Source: Aestuariirhabdus litorea (GTDB lineage: Bacteria; Pseudomonadota; Gammaproteobacteria; Pseudomonadales; Aestuariirhabdaceae). Taken from it: a DNA stretch of 64,000 nucleotides. Numbering within the stretch: position 1 is the first letter of the stretch; every line of letters begins with the position of its first letter. This document shows positions 34,370 through 44,045 of the stretch, one piece after another. The stretch spans positions 1,178,001 through 1,242,000 of the forward strand of contig NZ_QWEZ01000001.1 of the NCBI RefSeq assembly GCF_003864255.1, written 5' to 3'. Both the position numbers and the translations under genes were made by a program. The notes under the pieces were generated by a model. That model searched no databases. It saw only the letters and a program-made list of their open reading frames with translations, and was not told the DNA's origin.

Positions 34370-35377
34370 ATGTACGAGAAGTACTATGGGTTTACGAGCA
34401 AGCCGTTTCAGCTTAGCCCAGATCCACGGTTTTATTTTAGCAGTCGCGGGCATAGCCGGGCTATGTCCTATCTGCGCTATGGGCTTGGTCAATGTGACGG
34501 GTTCATAATTATCACCGGTGGTGTAGGTACAGGAAAGACCACCCTGATCAAAATGCTTTTTTCTGATCTGGATCAGGAACAGATTGTTGCAGCTAATATA
34601 GTTACCACGAATATCGAATCAGATGACTTGATGAGGATGGTTTCATCCGCCTTCAGCCTGCCCACCGAAGGGCTTACTAAAGCCGATCTTTTACGCCAGT
34701 TTGAAGCCTTTCTATTAGCTTGCGACTCGCATGGCCGAAGAGTCCTCCTGGTTATAGATGAAGCCCAGAATTTACCAAAGTCGTCATTGGAAGAGTTGCG
34801 CATGCTGTCAAACTTCCAGGTCAATAATCGTCCGCTCTTGCAAAGTTTTTTATTGGGGCAGGAGGAGTTCAGGGAGACACTGCAGTCCGATGGGTTGGAG
34901 CAACTCAGGCAAAGAGTGATTGCATCCTGCCACCTGGCAGCCCTGGATAGGGATGAGACAAAAAAGTACATCGATCATCGATTAACCTTTGTTGGTTGGA
35001 GCGACAACCCGCTCATCGGGCAAACAGCCTATGATGCTATTTACGAGTTTACTGAGGGCGTTCCACGTCGAATTAATGTTTTTTGTGACCGCCTACTTTT
35101 ATACGCTTACCTCGAAGAGTTGACTGATATCAATAAGGATGTCGTCAAGGCCGTAGCGGATGAGATGAGCGCAGAGATCACACACACGCGTAGCGATAAA
35201 GGCCGTTCCGATGAGGTAAGTGCGGCGGCAACAAAAAAACTGGCTGAAATTGAAGAGGCTGTTGAGAACGTTAAGTTTACGACCGAATCTCTTGAAGCGG
35301 CTTTTGCCTCACGTATGGGAACGTTAAAAAAACTGATTTTGAGCATTGAAAATCTAGCTAAACAAAAGGTGGAGTAA
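34370..35377 (+). CDS. XrtA/PEP-CTERM-associated ATPase (ExeA-like)
   Basis: This 335-residue AAA ATPase of the TIGR03015 type begins MYEKYYGFTSKPFQLSPDP, the start typical of ExeA/GspA-like ATPases. Walker A is GGVGTGKTTLIK and Walker B LLVIDEAQNL, followed by EELRMLSNFQ and an arginine-finger-like FTEGVPRRINVFCD. The last 60 residues are a charged coiled coil. There is no membrane segment. Its role may be assembly or energising of the export complex (inference from relatives). Confidence 0.92.
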   Translation: MYEKYYGFTSKPFQLSPDPRFYFSSRGHSRAMSYLRYGLGQCDGFIIITGGVGTGKTTLIKMLFSDLDQEQIVAANIVTTNIESDDLMRMVSSAFSLPTEGLTKADLLRQFEAFLLACDSHGRRVLLVIDEAQNLPKSSLEELRMLSNFQVNNRPLLQSFLLGQEEFRETLQSDGLEQLRQRVIASCHLAALDRDETKKYIDHRLTFVGWSDNPLIGQTAYDAIYEFTEGVPRRINVFCDRLLLYAYLEELTDINKDVVKAVADEMSAEITHTRSDKGRSDEVSAAATKKLAEIEEAVENVKFTTESLEAAFASRMGTLKKLILSIENLAKQKVE

Positions 35378-35378
35378 T

Positions 35379-36485
35379 ATGCGGTTGATCCACGTAGTGG
35401 GTGCTCGACCCAACTTTGTCAAGATGGCACCACTCTACCAGGAGCTAGAGAAACGATCCGCGTTCAAACAAACCATTCTTCATACGGGGCAGCACTTTGA
35501 TCCTGAGATGTACCAGGTTTTCTTTGACCAGTTTGGGTTGCCTAAACCTGAAATTGAACTTGGGATTACTGGCGGTAGTGTCAATGATCAGCTAGCCCGC
35601 ATGTTAAGTGCCATCGATAAAATACTCAGCAATCTGGAGCCTTCCATGATTGTGGTCTACGGCGATGTAACCTCAACTCTGGCTGCGGCTTTGGTAGCCG
35701 TCCGCTATTCACACCTCTTGGTCCATGTCGAAGCGGGATTAAGAAGCTTCGACAATAGCATGCCCGAAGAGATAAACCGTATTGTGGTCGACCGCTTGGC
35801 GCATCGCTTATATGTAACAGAGCAGTCTGGAATCGATCACCTGTCGACAGAGGGCGTTGACCCGGGAAAAGTCGTTTTTGCCGGGAATATTATGATTGAC
35901 TCTCTCTACCGTTATCTTTCTAAAACCTCACCAGTGACTGATATAGAGCCAAGGCTCAGTGATATCAATGGCTATGGCGTCCTGACACTGCATAGGCCCG
36001 GTAATGTTGATAACGAGTTACGCCTAAGGGCCATTATGGATGGCATAGCCAGGGTTGCTCAGCAATTCCCTATAGTCATGCCAATACATCCACGAACCCG
36101 GGGGCGGTGCAATGAGTTTGGCATAGCGTTGGAGTCCATAGAGGGTCTTATCCTGCGCGACCCCTTGAGCTATATCGATATGCTATCGCTTGTGAAAAAT
36201 GCATCGGTAGTATTGACCGATTCCGGAGGGGTACAGGAGGAGACCGCGGCGCTCTCAATTCCTTGTGTCACCATTCGTGATAACACAGAGCGGCCCGCAA
36301 CCATCACTTGCGGAGCTAACCGCCTGGTAGCTCCCCATGCCGAGGCTATTGCAGGAGCAGTAGCTGAGGCCCTTAAGCCTGGCTCTGATATGAGCGTGCC
36401 CCCGCTGTGGGACGGTAATACAGCCAGTCGTATAGCTGATGACCTTTTACAGCAAGTCTGGGCGATGGAGCATGCCTGTGCTTAA
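35379..36485 (+). CDS. wecB: UDP-N-acetylglucosamine 2-epimerase (non-hydrolysing)
   Basis: This 368-residue enzyme interconverts UDP-GlcNAc and UDP-ManNAc for sugar precursor supply. Signatures include VGARPNFVKMAPL, HTGQHFD, GDVTSTLAAA, HVEAGLRSFD, the catalytic-region EINRIVVDRLA, THRPGNVDNE-like LTLHRPGNVD, and the UDP-binding LTDSGGVQEET. Its length matches the family. It starts 2 bases after the ATPase stop and overlaps the deacetylase gene. A ManNAc-derived residue in the polysaccharide is therefore likely. Confidence 0.93.
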   Translation: MRLIHVVGARPNFVKMAPLYQELEKRSAFKQTILHTGQHFDPEMYQVFFDQFGLPKPEIELGITGGSVNDQLARMLSAIDKILSNLEPSMIVVYGDVTSTLAAALVAVRYSHLLVHVEAGLRSFDNSMPEEINRIVVDRLAHRLYVTEQSGIDHLSTEGVDPGKVVFAGNIMIDSLYRYLSKTSPVTDIEPRLSDINGYGVLTLHRPGNVDNELRLRAIMDGIARVAQQFPIVMPIHPRTRGRCNEFGIALESIEGLILRDPLSYIDMLSLVKNASVVLTDSGGVQEETAALSIPCVTIRDNTERPATITCGANRLVAPHAEAIAGAVAEALKPGSDMSVPPLWDGNTASRIADDLLQQVWAMEHACA

Positions 36486-37296
36486 CGCAATGACCGTCGA
36501 TGTTGAGGAGTACTTTCAGGTATCTGCGTTTGCAAATGTGGTTAGCCGTGCTGACTGGTCCTGTTATGAAAGTCGAGTGCAAGCTTCCATGGAAAGAATA
36601 CTCGCCCTGTTCGATCGCCATGGGATCAAAGCAACTTTTTTTGTTTTAGGCTGGATTGCCCGAGAACACCCAACGCTTGTGCAGCGGTTGATATCAGAGG
36701 GTCATGAAGTTGGGAGTCATGGTATGTACCATGACCGTGTTACCGATCTCTCCCCTGACGAGTTGGCATCGGATCTAGCTGACTCAAGAAAACTGCTAGA
36801 GGATATCTGCGGGTGCGAAGTTAAGGGGTACAGGGCTCCCTCCTTTTCGCTTCCGCTGAATCCACTCTCATACGAGGTGCTTGCCCAGGCAGGCTATCGC
36901 TATAGCTCCAGTATTTATCCCATCAAGCATGACCATTATGGGGCACCCGAGTCGGAACGTTTCTCGTTCGAAGGCGGGAGTGGAGTACTGGAAATCCCCA
37001 TCAGTACTCTGCGGTTTTTTGGGAAGAACCTGCCTGTAGGAGGTGGAGGCTTCTTCAGGCTTCTCCCTTACCCCTACCACCGGTATGGCTTTTCCAGATT
37101 GAATAACCTGGAGGGTAGGCCTGGTGTGTTTTATATGCATCCCTGGGAGATCGATCCTTACCAACCAAGGCCTTCAGGGCTGTCATTAAAAAGCCGCTTC
37201 AGGCACTACCTGAATCTGCACAAGACATACACTCGCTTGGGGCGCCTGCTGGGTGATCACCAATGGTCAAGCATAGAAAGGATATACGAACTTTAA
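36472..37296 (+). CDS. XrtA system polysaccharide deacetylase
   Basis: This 274-residue NodB-fold deacetylase is of the TIGR03006 type. It has the first metal motif TVDVEEYFQV, the HSTFF-like IKATFFVLGW, the second motif EVGSHGMYHD, GYRAPSFSL, and a C-terminal DUF3473-like part with FYMHPWEIDP. It removes N-acetyl groups from the growing or exported polymer. The ATG at 36472 overlaps the wecB stop region by 14 bases; an earlier frame from 36439 lies within wecB. No signal peptide is present, as usual for this group. Confidence 0.92.
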   Translation: MPVLNAMTVDVEEYFQVSAFANVVSRADWSCYESRVQASMERILALFDRHGIKATFFVLGWIAREHPTLVQRLISEGHEVGSHGMYHDRVTDLSPDELASDLADSRKLLEDICGCEVKGYRAPSFSLPLNPLSYEVLAQAGYRYSSSIYPIKHDHYGAPESERFSFEGGSGVLEIPISTLRFFGKNLPVGGGGFFRLLPYPYHRYGFSRLNNLEGRPGVFYMHPWEIDPYQPRPSGLSLKSRFRHYLNLHKTYTRLGRLLGDHQWSSIERIYEL

Positions 37297-37308
37297 TGGG
37301 AGGCTAGG

Positions 37309-38340
37309 ATGAGTCTCGTGATAGAAGAGGTCCGTGGAGCACTGGCCAGAAAGGAGTGGAATGGGTACCTTGATCAACATGAACATTCCACGGTTTTTCA
37401 CCGCTACGAGTGGGGCGAGGCGGTAGTTGCCACCTATGGTGGCGAGTATATCTACATTGTTGCCAAGGAGGAGGGGAGCATCCGCGGAGTCTTGCCTTTA
37501 GGGCGCAGCAAAAGCTTTCTCTTTGGTGACTACCTCTGTTCAGTACCCTTTGGTGTATACGGTGGCATAGTCGCAGACACGGAAGATATTGCCCAACAGC
37601 TGGATAGCTACGCCTGTCGCCTTGCAGAAAACATGAACGTCGATTACTTGGAAGTCAGGAATCAGCAGGGGACGGGTCGAGGCACTCCCGGACGCGATAT
37701 TTATGTCACCTTCAGAAAGCCGATTCTGGAGGGGGCCGAAAATAACCTCAAAGCTATACCAAGAAAACAGCGGGCAGTGGTAAGGAAGGGGATTAATCTA
37801 GGGCTATCTTTCTCAATAACGAAGGATGTAGACACTTTCTACAAGCTTTACTCAGAAAGTGTACGAAACTTGGGAACTCCGGTTTTTTCCAAAGATTTGT
37901 TCAGGAACATACTTAGGTTTTTTCCAGATCAAAGCTTTATTCTCACGATCTTTGATAAAGATAACCCCGTCTGCTCTGTGCTGACCTTAAGCTATAAGAA
38001 AGAGATTATTCCATACTATGGAGGAGGAGGGCATTTAGCCCGAGCTCTTCACGGCAATGACTTTATGTACTGGAAGCTAATGGAGTGGGCCGCTAATTCA
38101 GGGTTCACCTCGTTTGATTTTGGTCGTAGCAAGGTGGGTACAGGGTCATTTTCTTTCAAGAAGAACTGGGGGTTTGAGTCCACTCCACTTGCCTACGAAT
38201 ACTTCCTGGTCCGCAAACAGTCTGTGCCGGATAAATCGCCGCTCAACCCGAAAATCAAGCCTTTAATTGAGGTGTGGAAGCGGATGCCGCTCTCGCTTAC
38301 CAATACCATAGGTCCATTCGTATCCAAGTCGCTGGGGTAG
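37309..38340 (+). CDS. FemAB family XrtA/PEP-CTERM-associated protein
   Basis: This 343-residue double-GNAT protein of the TIGR03019 type has STVFHRYEWGEAV near the start and IPRKQRAVVRKGINLGL in the middle. The late ALHGNDFMYWKLMEWAANSGFTSFDFGRSKVGTGSFSFKK is the typical FemAB-related core. FemAB proteins transfer amino acids from aminoacyl-tRNA, but the exosortase-linked group has no proven substrate. It might add an amino acid to the amino sugar exposed by the deacetylase encoded just upstream (inference). Confidence 0.9.
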   Translation: MSLVIEEVRGALARKEWNGYLDQHEHSTVFHRYEWGEAVVATYGGEYIYIVAKEEGSIRGVLPLGRSKSFLFGDYLCSVPFGVYGGIVADTEDIAQQLDSYACRLAENMNVDYLEVRNQQGTGRGTPGRDIYVTFRKPILEGAENNLKAIPRKQRAVVRKGINLGLSFSITKDVDTFYKLYSESVRNLGTPVFSKDLFRNILRFFPDQSFILTIFDKDNPVCSVLTLSYKKEIIPYYGGGGHLARALHGNDFMYWKLMEWAANSGFTSFDFGRSKVGTGSFSFKKNWGFESTPLAYEYFLVRKQSVPDKSPLNPKIKPLIEVWKRMPLSLTNTIGPFVSKSLG

Positions 38341-38343
38341 TCG

Positions 38344-39555
38344 ATGGAATCAGTGATTTTTGCGGTTCACCGTATTCCTTATCCACCTAACAAGGGTGAC
38401 AAAATCCGCTCATTTCAGATGCTGAAAGCACTTTCCCAGGACTATAAGGTCATTCTTTACTGTTTCGTTGACGACCCCAGGGACCTCCAGTTTGTTGGCA
38501 AACTGAAGGAGCTCGCATCTGAGGTTTATTATGAAGAGTTGACGCGCTGGCAGGTTATAGCCAGAGCGGTAAAAGCGCTGCTCACGGGTCGATCCATTAC
38601 CGAAGCCGTTTATTGCTCCAGACGTATGCGAGCCGCCCTTAAACAGCGTCTGTCGAATGGGGAGGTCCGTTCCATGGTCGCATTTTCCTCTTCCATGGGG
38701 CAGTACCTGCCCGACAGTACCAGCGTGACGAACAGTCCAACTACCCTGATAGATTTTGTGGACGTCGATTCTTTGAAGTGGAGAGACTACTCACAGCAGA
38801 AGAGAGTGCCAATGCGATGGATATACGGTCGCGAAGCCAAACTGTTGAGTCGTCTCGAAAAGGAACTTACCGCCCGCGCCGGAGTGTCCACCTTTGTAAC
38901 CCGCGCGGAAAAAGAGCTTTTCTGCCGCCAACTCGATGCACACTCAGCCACGGTCAAGGTATTTGGTAATGGCGTTGATCTTGAGTTTTTTGACCCGTCG
39001 ATAGAACACCCTTCACCCTATAATGCGCTGGGGATGATGGACCTTATGCCTATCTGTTTTGTCGGGGCGATGGACTACTATGCCAATGAGGACGCCGCCG
39101 TCTGGTTTATGGAACAGGTCATGCCGTTGGTCCTGAAAGCCAGGCCCGACAGTGGTTTTTTTGTGGTGGGCCGGGATCCCAGCCACCGCCTTAAGCGTAT
39201 CGCCCGATCGACACCTGGCGCCTTGGTTGTTGGTGGGGTCGCTGACGTTCGACCTTATCTCCAGCACTGCGCCCTTGTGGTGGCCCCCTTGCGCATCGCT
39301 CGAGGGATGCAAAACAAGGTATTGGAGGCACTGGCGATGAATAAATTCGTCGTTGCCTCCTCGGCCGCTGCTGAGGGGGTCGATATCGACATGGGTAACC
39401 GCTGTATGGCGGCCTGTCGCTCTGCCGAGGAAATGGCTGCCGGGGTGCTTGCCGCCTTTGACCTGGAGCATGAGCATTGCGATGGCCGCCAGCAGGTGAT
39501 GGCGCACTATGGCTGGCAGCCTCAAATGGAAAAATTCATGGGGCTGCTTAAGTGA
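38344..39555 (+). CDS. TIGR03087-family XrtA system glycosyltransferase
   Basis: This 403-residue GT-B enzyme has a start typical of the family (FAVHRIPYPPNKGDKIRSFQM). The C-terminal donor domain has FVGAMDYYANEDAAVWFMEQVMP, GGVADVRPYLQHCALVVAPLRIARG and QNKVLEALAM. It adds one sugar during repeat-unit synthesis on the cytoplasmic face. It lies 3 bases after the FemAB-like gene and its stop overlaps the exosortase GTG start. Confidence 0.9.
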   Translation: MESVIFAVHRIPYPPNKGDKIRSFQMLKALSQDYKVILYCFVDDPRDLQFVGKLKELASEVYYEELTRWQVIARAVKALLTGRSITEAVYCSRRMRAALKQRLSNGEVRSMVAFSSSMGQYLPDSTSVTNSPTTLIDFVDVDSLKWRDYSQQKRVPMRWIYGREAKLLSRLEKELTARAGVSTFVTRAEKELFCRQLDAHSATVKVFGNGVDLEFFDPSIEHPSPYNALGMMDLMPICFVGAMDYYANEDAAVWFMEQVMPLVLKARPDSGFFVVGRDPSHRLKRIARSTPGALVVGGVADVRPYLQHCALVVAPLRIARGMQNKVLEALAMNKFVVASSAAAEGVDIDMGNRCMAACRSAEEMAAGVLAAFDLEHEHCDGRQQVMAHYGWQPQMEKFMGLLK

Positions 39556-41024
39556 GTTCTGTGGGTATCAACCCCTGGCCCAGGGCCCTACTAACATACC
39601 TGGTAGGAGCCGCTATTGTTCTGGTGGGGTATCGCGATACCCTGACCGATATGGTTCTTATCTGGAGCCGGTCAGGAACATTCAGCCACTGCTTTATTAT
39701 TGCCCCCATCTGTTTCTATCTGGTTTATCGAAAACGTGCAGAGCTTCGAGGCTTATCGCCCTCACCGTCCTGGATCGGTTGTTTACTCGTTGCCCTTCTC
39801 ATCTTTATCTGGACCCTGGCTGAAATTGTAGAGGTCCAGGTGGTTCAGCAGTTCTCACTGGTCCTGATCTTGTGTTCGTTGGTACTCGCCACTATGGGGT
39901 GGCGTGTAACTCTCACGTTACTGTTCCCTCTTAGTTACTCGCTCTTTATGGTTCCTTTTGGTGAGTTCCTTATTCAGCCCATGATGGAGATGACCGCATC
40001 CTTTACGGTCAAGACCATTGCTGCTCTGGGCATTCCTATTTATGTTGAGGGGCTTTTCTTTGAGCTTCCTACCGGGAACTGGTCTGTGGTCGAGGGTTGT
40101 TCAGGTGTACGTTACCTGATTGCGTCGACGGCTCTAGGAACGCTTTATGCTTATATCAACTACAACTCAATGCACAAGCGAGTGATTTTTATACTCGCGT
40201 CTATTGCTTTACCCATCGTAGGTAATTGGCTGAGGGCAACCGGCATAGTATTGCTGGGGCATTACAGCGGTATGCAGCTGGCTGTGGGTGTCGATCATCT
40301 CCTATATGGGTGGGTGTTCTTCGGGGTGCTGATGCTAATTCTGTTTATGGTGGGTAGCCGGTGGAGCGATCCACTTTCACAGTCAGCCATCTACAAAACC
40401 GCTCCACGCCACTATCGGCAAGGAGTGGCCGTGGCAATTCTGCTTGTGGTGCTTCCAGCAATCATCTGGTCAGTCATTGCGACCAAGCGTGAACCCCGTG
40501 CTGCCGATTTTAGCCTCGCTGTGAGTTACCAGGGCGCAGCCTTGGATCCAGACAATGGCCCCTTACCCTTTGAACCCCGCTTTCAGGCCGCCGACGCAAG
40601 CGGTCGTTTCCGTATCGATACCCCGTTGGCTCAGGGACGATTACTGGCCTATTGGTATGGCTATGGCCCTGAATCCAACAAGCTTGTTACTTCCACCAAC
40701 CGGATTGTGCCGCAAAAAGACCCCTTATGGAGGGCTATAGCGTTGTCTGGCGAAGACGCTTCATGCCCCAGGAGTAATCTGTTAAGGGTCGAGTCAGCCA
40801 CTGAGACCTATGAGGTTATCTCCTGGTACCTGATTGATGGCGCGGCTATATGTGACCCGGTTAAGGCAAAGCTCGCCCAGCTGCTGTTGCGGCTTAAGGG
40901 GGGGGAAGAGCAGGGCGTCCATATGGCGTTGATCCTGGAGCCTGGTTCGCGTTCCGATGCACCCGCTGCACTGGAGCAGCTGATTGCTGGGATACGTTAT
41001 GAGGGGGTGGCTCATGCTCCATGA
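39552..41024 (+). CDS. xrtA: exosortase A with C-terminal EpsI-like domain
   Basis: This 490-residue membrane transpeptidase-like protease recognises PEP-CTERM signals. The first 280 residues hold about eight membrane helices and the catalytic triad: Cys183 in VEGCSGVRYL, Arg228 in GNWLRATG and His249 in GVDHLLYG. The C-terminal 200 residues form a periplasmic EpsI-like (DUF3485) domain (QGRLLAYWYGYGPESNK), an arrangement common in XrtA. The GTG start overlaps the preceding stop, and an ATG-rich overlap links it to the next glycosyltransferase. Its visible substrate is the protein at 24724-25620. Confidence 0.95.
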   Translation: MSSVGINPWPRALLTYLVGAAIVLVGYRDTLTDMVLIWSRSGTFSHCFIIAPICFYLVYRKRAELRGLSPSPSWIGCLLVALLIFIWTLAEIVEVQVVQQFSLVLILCSLVLATMGWRVTLTLLFPLSYSLFMVPFGEFLIQPMMEMTASFTVKTIAALGIPIYVEGLFFELPTGNWSVVEGCSGVRYLIASTALGTLYAYINYNSMHKRVIFILASIALPIVGNWLRATGIVLLGHYSGMQLAVGVDHLLYGWVFFGVLMLILFMVGSRWSDPLSQSAIYKTAPRHYRQGVAVAILLVVLPAIIWSVIATKREPRAADFSLAVSYQGAALDPDNGPLPFEPRFQAADASGRFRIDTPLAQGRLLAYWYGYGPESNKLVTSTNRIVPQKDPLWRAIALSGEDASCPRSNLLRVESATETYEVISWYLIDGAAICDPVKAKLAQLLLRLKGGEEQGVHMALILEPGSRSDAPAALEQLIAGIRYEGVAHAP

Positions 41025-42141
41025 GACAACCTCCCCAATCTGTGTGATGCATGTTATCTACCGGCTAGCGGCCGGAGGCCTTGAAAATGGGCTGGTCAAT
41101 ATCATTAACCGTACACAGGGCCCGGAGATGCGCCATGTGGTGGTGGTGCTTTCAAGTGCCAGCGACTTCAGGCAACGCTTGCCCAACGAGGTTCCTGTCC
41201 ATCTGTTAGAAAAGCGTGCCGGTAATGATTTTTCTCTTTACGGGAAAATCTATAGCCTGATTAAACGATTTCGCCCGGATGTCTTTCATACTCGTAATCT
41301 GGCCTGTATAGAATACCAGTCGATTGCCTGTTACCTCAGGGTCCCCCGACGTATTCACAGTGACCACGGATGGGATATCGAAGACCCCAATGGAGAAGCG
41401 CTGAAGCCTGCACTTATTCGCAGGTTATTTGCCCTGTTTACCACCCATTACGTTGTGCTTTCTCAACAGGCCGAAGCCTATGCTCTGGAGCGGGTCAGGG
41501 TGCCACAGAGGAAGCTATATCGTATATGTAACGGGGTGGATACAGCACACTTTAGCGTCGATGAGAGCCCCCTCTCAGGGACAGGCCAAGGGGTGCGTGT
41601 TGGCATCATCGCCCGGCTTGAACCGATAAAAGGCGTCCTGGCGGTTGTGGATGTAGCCAGACTTACCCAGGAGCTGCGTACAGAGGGGGATACCCCTGTC
41701 TGCTTTTCCATTGTGGGAGAGGGGGCGTTACGAGATGCTCTTGAAGCACGCATTAAGGCGTTATCCCTGCAAGGGGTGGTCTCTCTGGAGGGGGCGTCAA
41801 GCTGCCCCCTTGATTGGTACCGTCAATTTGATCTTTTCCTGCTAACCTCAAAAGCAGAGGGGATCTCCAATACGATTCTGGAAGCCATGGCTTGCCATCT
41901 TCCTGTCATTGCCACACGCGTGGGTGGAAACGCCGAATTGGTTGAGGAGGGGCGTAACGGTTATCTGTTTGAGGTCGATGACCTGGAAGGTATGGCACTT
42001 TGTATAAAGGGCTATGCCGAGGATGTCGATAAGCGTATTGCCCACGGCCATCACGGTAGGCAGCGGGCCGTTCAGCAATTTTCCATTGACGGTATGGTCA
42101 GTCGTTATAGCAAGCTCTACAGGGATGGGGGAAGTGTGTAA
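41014..42141 (+). CDS. TIGR03088-family XrtA system glycosyltransferase
   Basis: This 375-residue GT4 enzyme has the family start VMHVIYRLAAGGLENGLVN, acceptor-domain HTRNLACIEYQ and HSDHGWD, and the donor-site signature LTSKAEGISNTILEAMACHLPVIATRVGGN-like segment near 280-305. The ATG at 41014 follows GGGGGTGG at the right distance and overlaps the xrtA stop. It adds a sugar to the lipid-linked repeat. The next gene starts in a TAATG overlap. Confidence 0.9.
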   Translation: MLHETTSPICVMHVIYRLAAGGLENGLVNIINRTQGPEMRHVVVVLSSASDFRQRLPNEVPVHLLEKRAGNDFSLYGKIYSLIKRFRPDVFHTRNLACIEYQSIACYLRVPRRIHSDHGWDIEDPNGEALKPALIRRLFALFTTHYVVLSQQAEAYALERVRVPQRKLYRICNGVDTAHFSVDESPLSGTGQGVRVGIIARLEPIKGVLAVVDVARLTQELRTEGDTPVCFSIVGEGALRDALEARIKALSLQGVVSLEGASSCPLDWYRQFDLFLLTSKAEGISNTILEAMACHLPVIATRVGGNAELVEEGRNGYLFEVDDLEGMALCIKGYAEDVDKRIAHGHHGRQRAVQQFSIDGMVSRYSKLYRDGGSV

Positions 42142-44045
42142 TGTGCGGTATTGCCGGTGTGGTTGAAGTGGTTGTTCCCGCGATCATCGATATCGAGCGT
42201 GTTACGCGCATGACCAACAGCATGCAACACAGAGGGCCCGATGGAGCCGGTATCTTTCACAATGATCGTGTGGTGTTTGGCCATCGACGACTCTCTATCC
42301 TGGACCTGGACAACGGTGCACAACCGCTGGTGAGTGAAGACGATAACTTCGTATTGACCTATAACGGTGAACTATACAACTACCGAGAGCTACGCGAAGA
42401 GCTGAGGCTTTGTGGCCACTCCTTTCATACAGACTGTGATACCGAAGTGTTGCTGCATGCCTGGCAGCAGTGGGGAGAAGGAGCGGTTGACCGCTTCAGG
42501 GGCATGTTTGCGTTTGCGATTTGGGATCGTCAAAAACGTAGCTGCTTTCTGGTAAGGGATCGTCTGGGCATTAAGCCACTTTATTATACGATAGGTGAGG
42601 CCGGAGAGTTGATCTTCGGCTCCGAGCTCAAGGCCCTGTTAAGTTACGGGTTGCCGGAAAAAAAGCTGGATCCTACCGCGATCGATGACTACTTTGCGCT
42701 GGGCTATGTGCCGGATCCAAAGTGCATCTATAAAGGTGTTTATAAACTTAAAGCAGGACACCTCATCGAGTTTAATGCGGATACCCGCTCGCTTGAGGAG
42801 CGGCATTACTGGAAGCTGCGCCGCCAGGCGTTGACGAGCAAGGGGGATTCCACCGGAGAGGTCCTCAAGGCGCGACTTAAGGAAGCCGTTGAGCTGCGCC
42901 TGGTATCGGATGTCCCGGTAGGTGCTTTTCTCTCAGGCGGTGTGGACTCAAGCAGTGTGGCTACGCTGATGTCCCAACTCAATGAGGACCCGATCAACAC
43001 CTGCTCCATCGGTTTTACCGAGGCGGACTTTGACGAAAGTGAATACGCCAGGTCCGTGGCAGATAAAATCGGGTCCAACCATATAACCCGCCAGGTGACA
43101 CTGCTTGACGCGGATCTGATTGACCAACTTGCTCGAGCCTACGATGAACCCTTTGCCGACAGCTCCGCGTTACCGACATACCGCCTTTGCGCGCTGGCCA
43201 GGGAGAAAGTAACGGTCGCCCTCTCGGGCGATGGGGGAGATGAGCTGTTTGGCGGATACACCCGCTATCGATGGCACCTGAATGAGGAGCGGTTCAGGCG
43301 CCTCATTCCAGATGCTATTCGCTGTCCGCTGTTTACATTGGCGGCTAAGCTTTATCCGCGGATCAGTTTTGCGCCTCGCTGGCTCCGCCTCAAGTCGACG
43401 CTATCGGCGTTGGGTCAGGACTCGATTGGTGCCTATTTTAATAATATTGCGGTTATTCCTGATACGCAGAGACGGGCCCTTTATAACACCCCTATGTGCG
43501 ATGCCCTGGCCGCCTATAAGCCCAGCGACCTGTTTCGACACTACGCCAAAGAGGCTGACTCCAGTGATCCGCTGTGGACGATTCAGTACATCGACATAAA
43601 AACCTATCTGCCGGGCGATATCCTCACCAAGGTCGACCGTGCGAGTATGGCCCATGCTTTGGAAGTGCGTGTTCCGATACTGGACCATCACCTGGTGGAA
43701 TGGGGAGCCACACTGCCTCAGGATCAGCGTATCCGCGAGGGGGAGGGTAAATGGATTCTCAAACACGCAATGCAGGGAGAGGTGGACGACGAGGTTCTCT
43801 ATAGAAAAAAAATGGGGTTTGGTGTTCCGGTGTCCCAGTGGTTCACGGATGAGCTCCGGCCACAGGTGGAGGCATTAGGTAACAGCCCCTATTTATCCCG
43901 CCTTGAGCTGTTTGATATGAAGCAGATAGCTGATTTGGTGAGCTACCATGTGCGCGGCTTGCAGGATAATGGGGCAGCCCTCTGGACCTTATTGATGTTC
44001 GAGGCTTTTTTGCGCGTTGTTCATTTTGCAGGAGAGGATGCGTGA
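42141..44045 (+). CDS. XrtA system amidotransferase (asparagine-synthetase-like)
   Basis: This 634-residue protein of the TIGR03108 type has an N-terminal class II glutaminase with catalytic Cys2 (MCGIAGVVE) and the usual HRGPDGAG, RLSILDL and YNGELYNY motifs. A synthetase domain follows with the PP-loop AFLSGGVDSSSVATLM and LSGDGGDELFGGYTRY. It should move ammonia from glutamine to an adenylated carboxylate, perhaps amidating a uronic acid in the polysaccharide (inference). Both active sites look intact, unlike the related protein at 54475-56274. Confidence 0.93.
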   Translation: MCGIAGVVEVVVPAIIDIERVTRMTNSMQHRGPDGAGIFHNDRVVFGHRRLSILDLDNGAQPLVSEDDNFVLTYNGELYNYRELREELRLCGHSFHTDCDTEVLLHAWQQWGEGAVDRFRGMFAFAIWDRQKRSCFLVRDRLGIKPLYYTIGEAGELIFGSELKALLSYGLPEKKLDPTAIDDYFALGYVPDPKCIYKGVYKLKAGHLIEFNADTRSLEERHYWKLRRQALTSKGDSTGEVLKARLKEAVELRLVSDVPVGAFLSGGVDSSSVATLMSQLNEDPINTCSIGFTEADFDESEYARSVADKIGSNHITRQVTLLDADLIDQLARAYDEPFADSSALPTYRLCALAREKVTVALSGDGGDELFGGYTRYRWHLNEERFRRLIPDAIRCPLFTLAAKLYPRISFAPRWLRLKSTLSALGQDSIGAYFNNIAVIPDTQRRALYNTPMCDALAAYKPSDLFRHYAKEADSSDPLWTIQYIDIKTYLPGDILTKVDRASMAHALEVRVPILDHHLVEWGATLPQDQRIREGEGKWILKHAMQGEVDDEVLYRKKMGFGVPVSQWFTDELRPQVEALGNSPYLSRLELFDMKQIADLVSYHVRGLQDNGAALWTLLMFEAFLRVVHFAGEDA

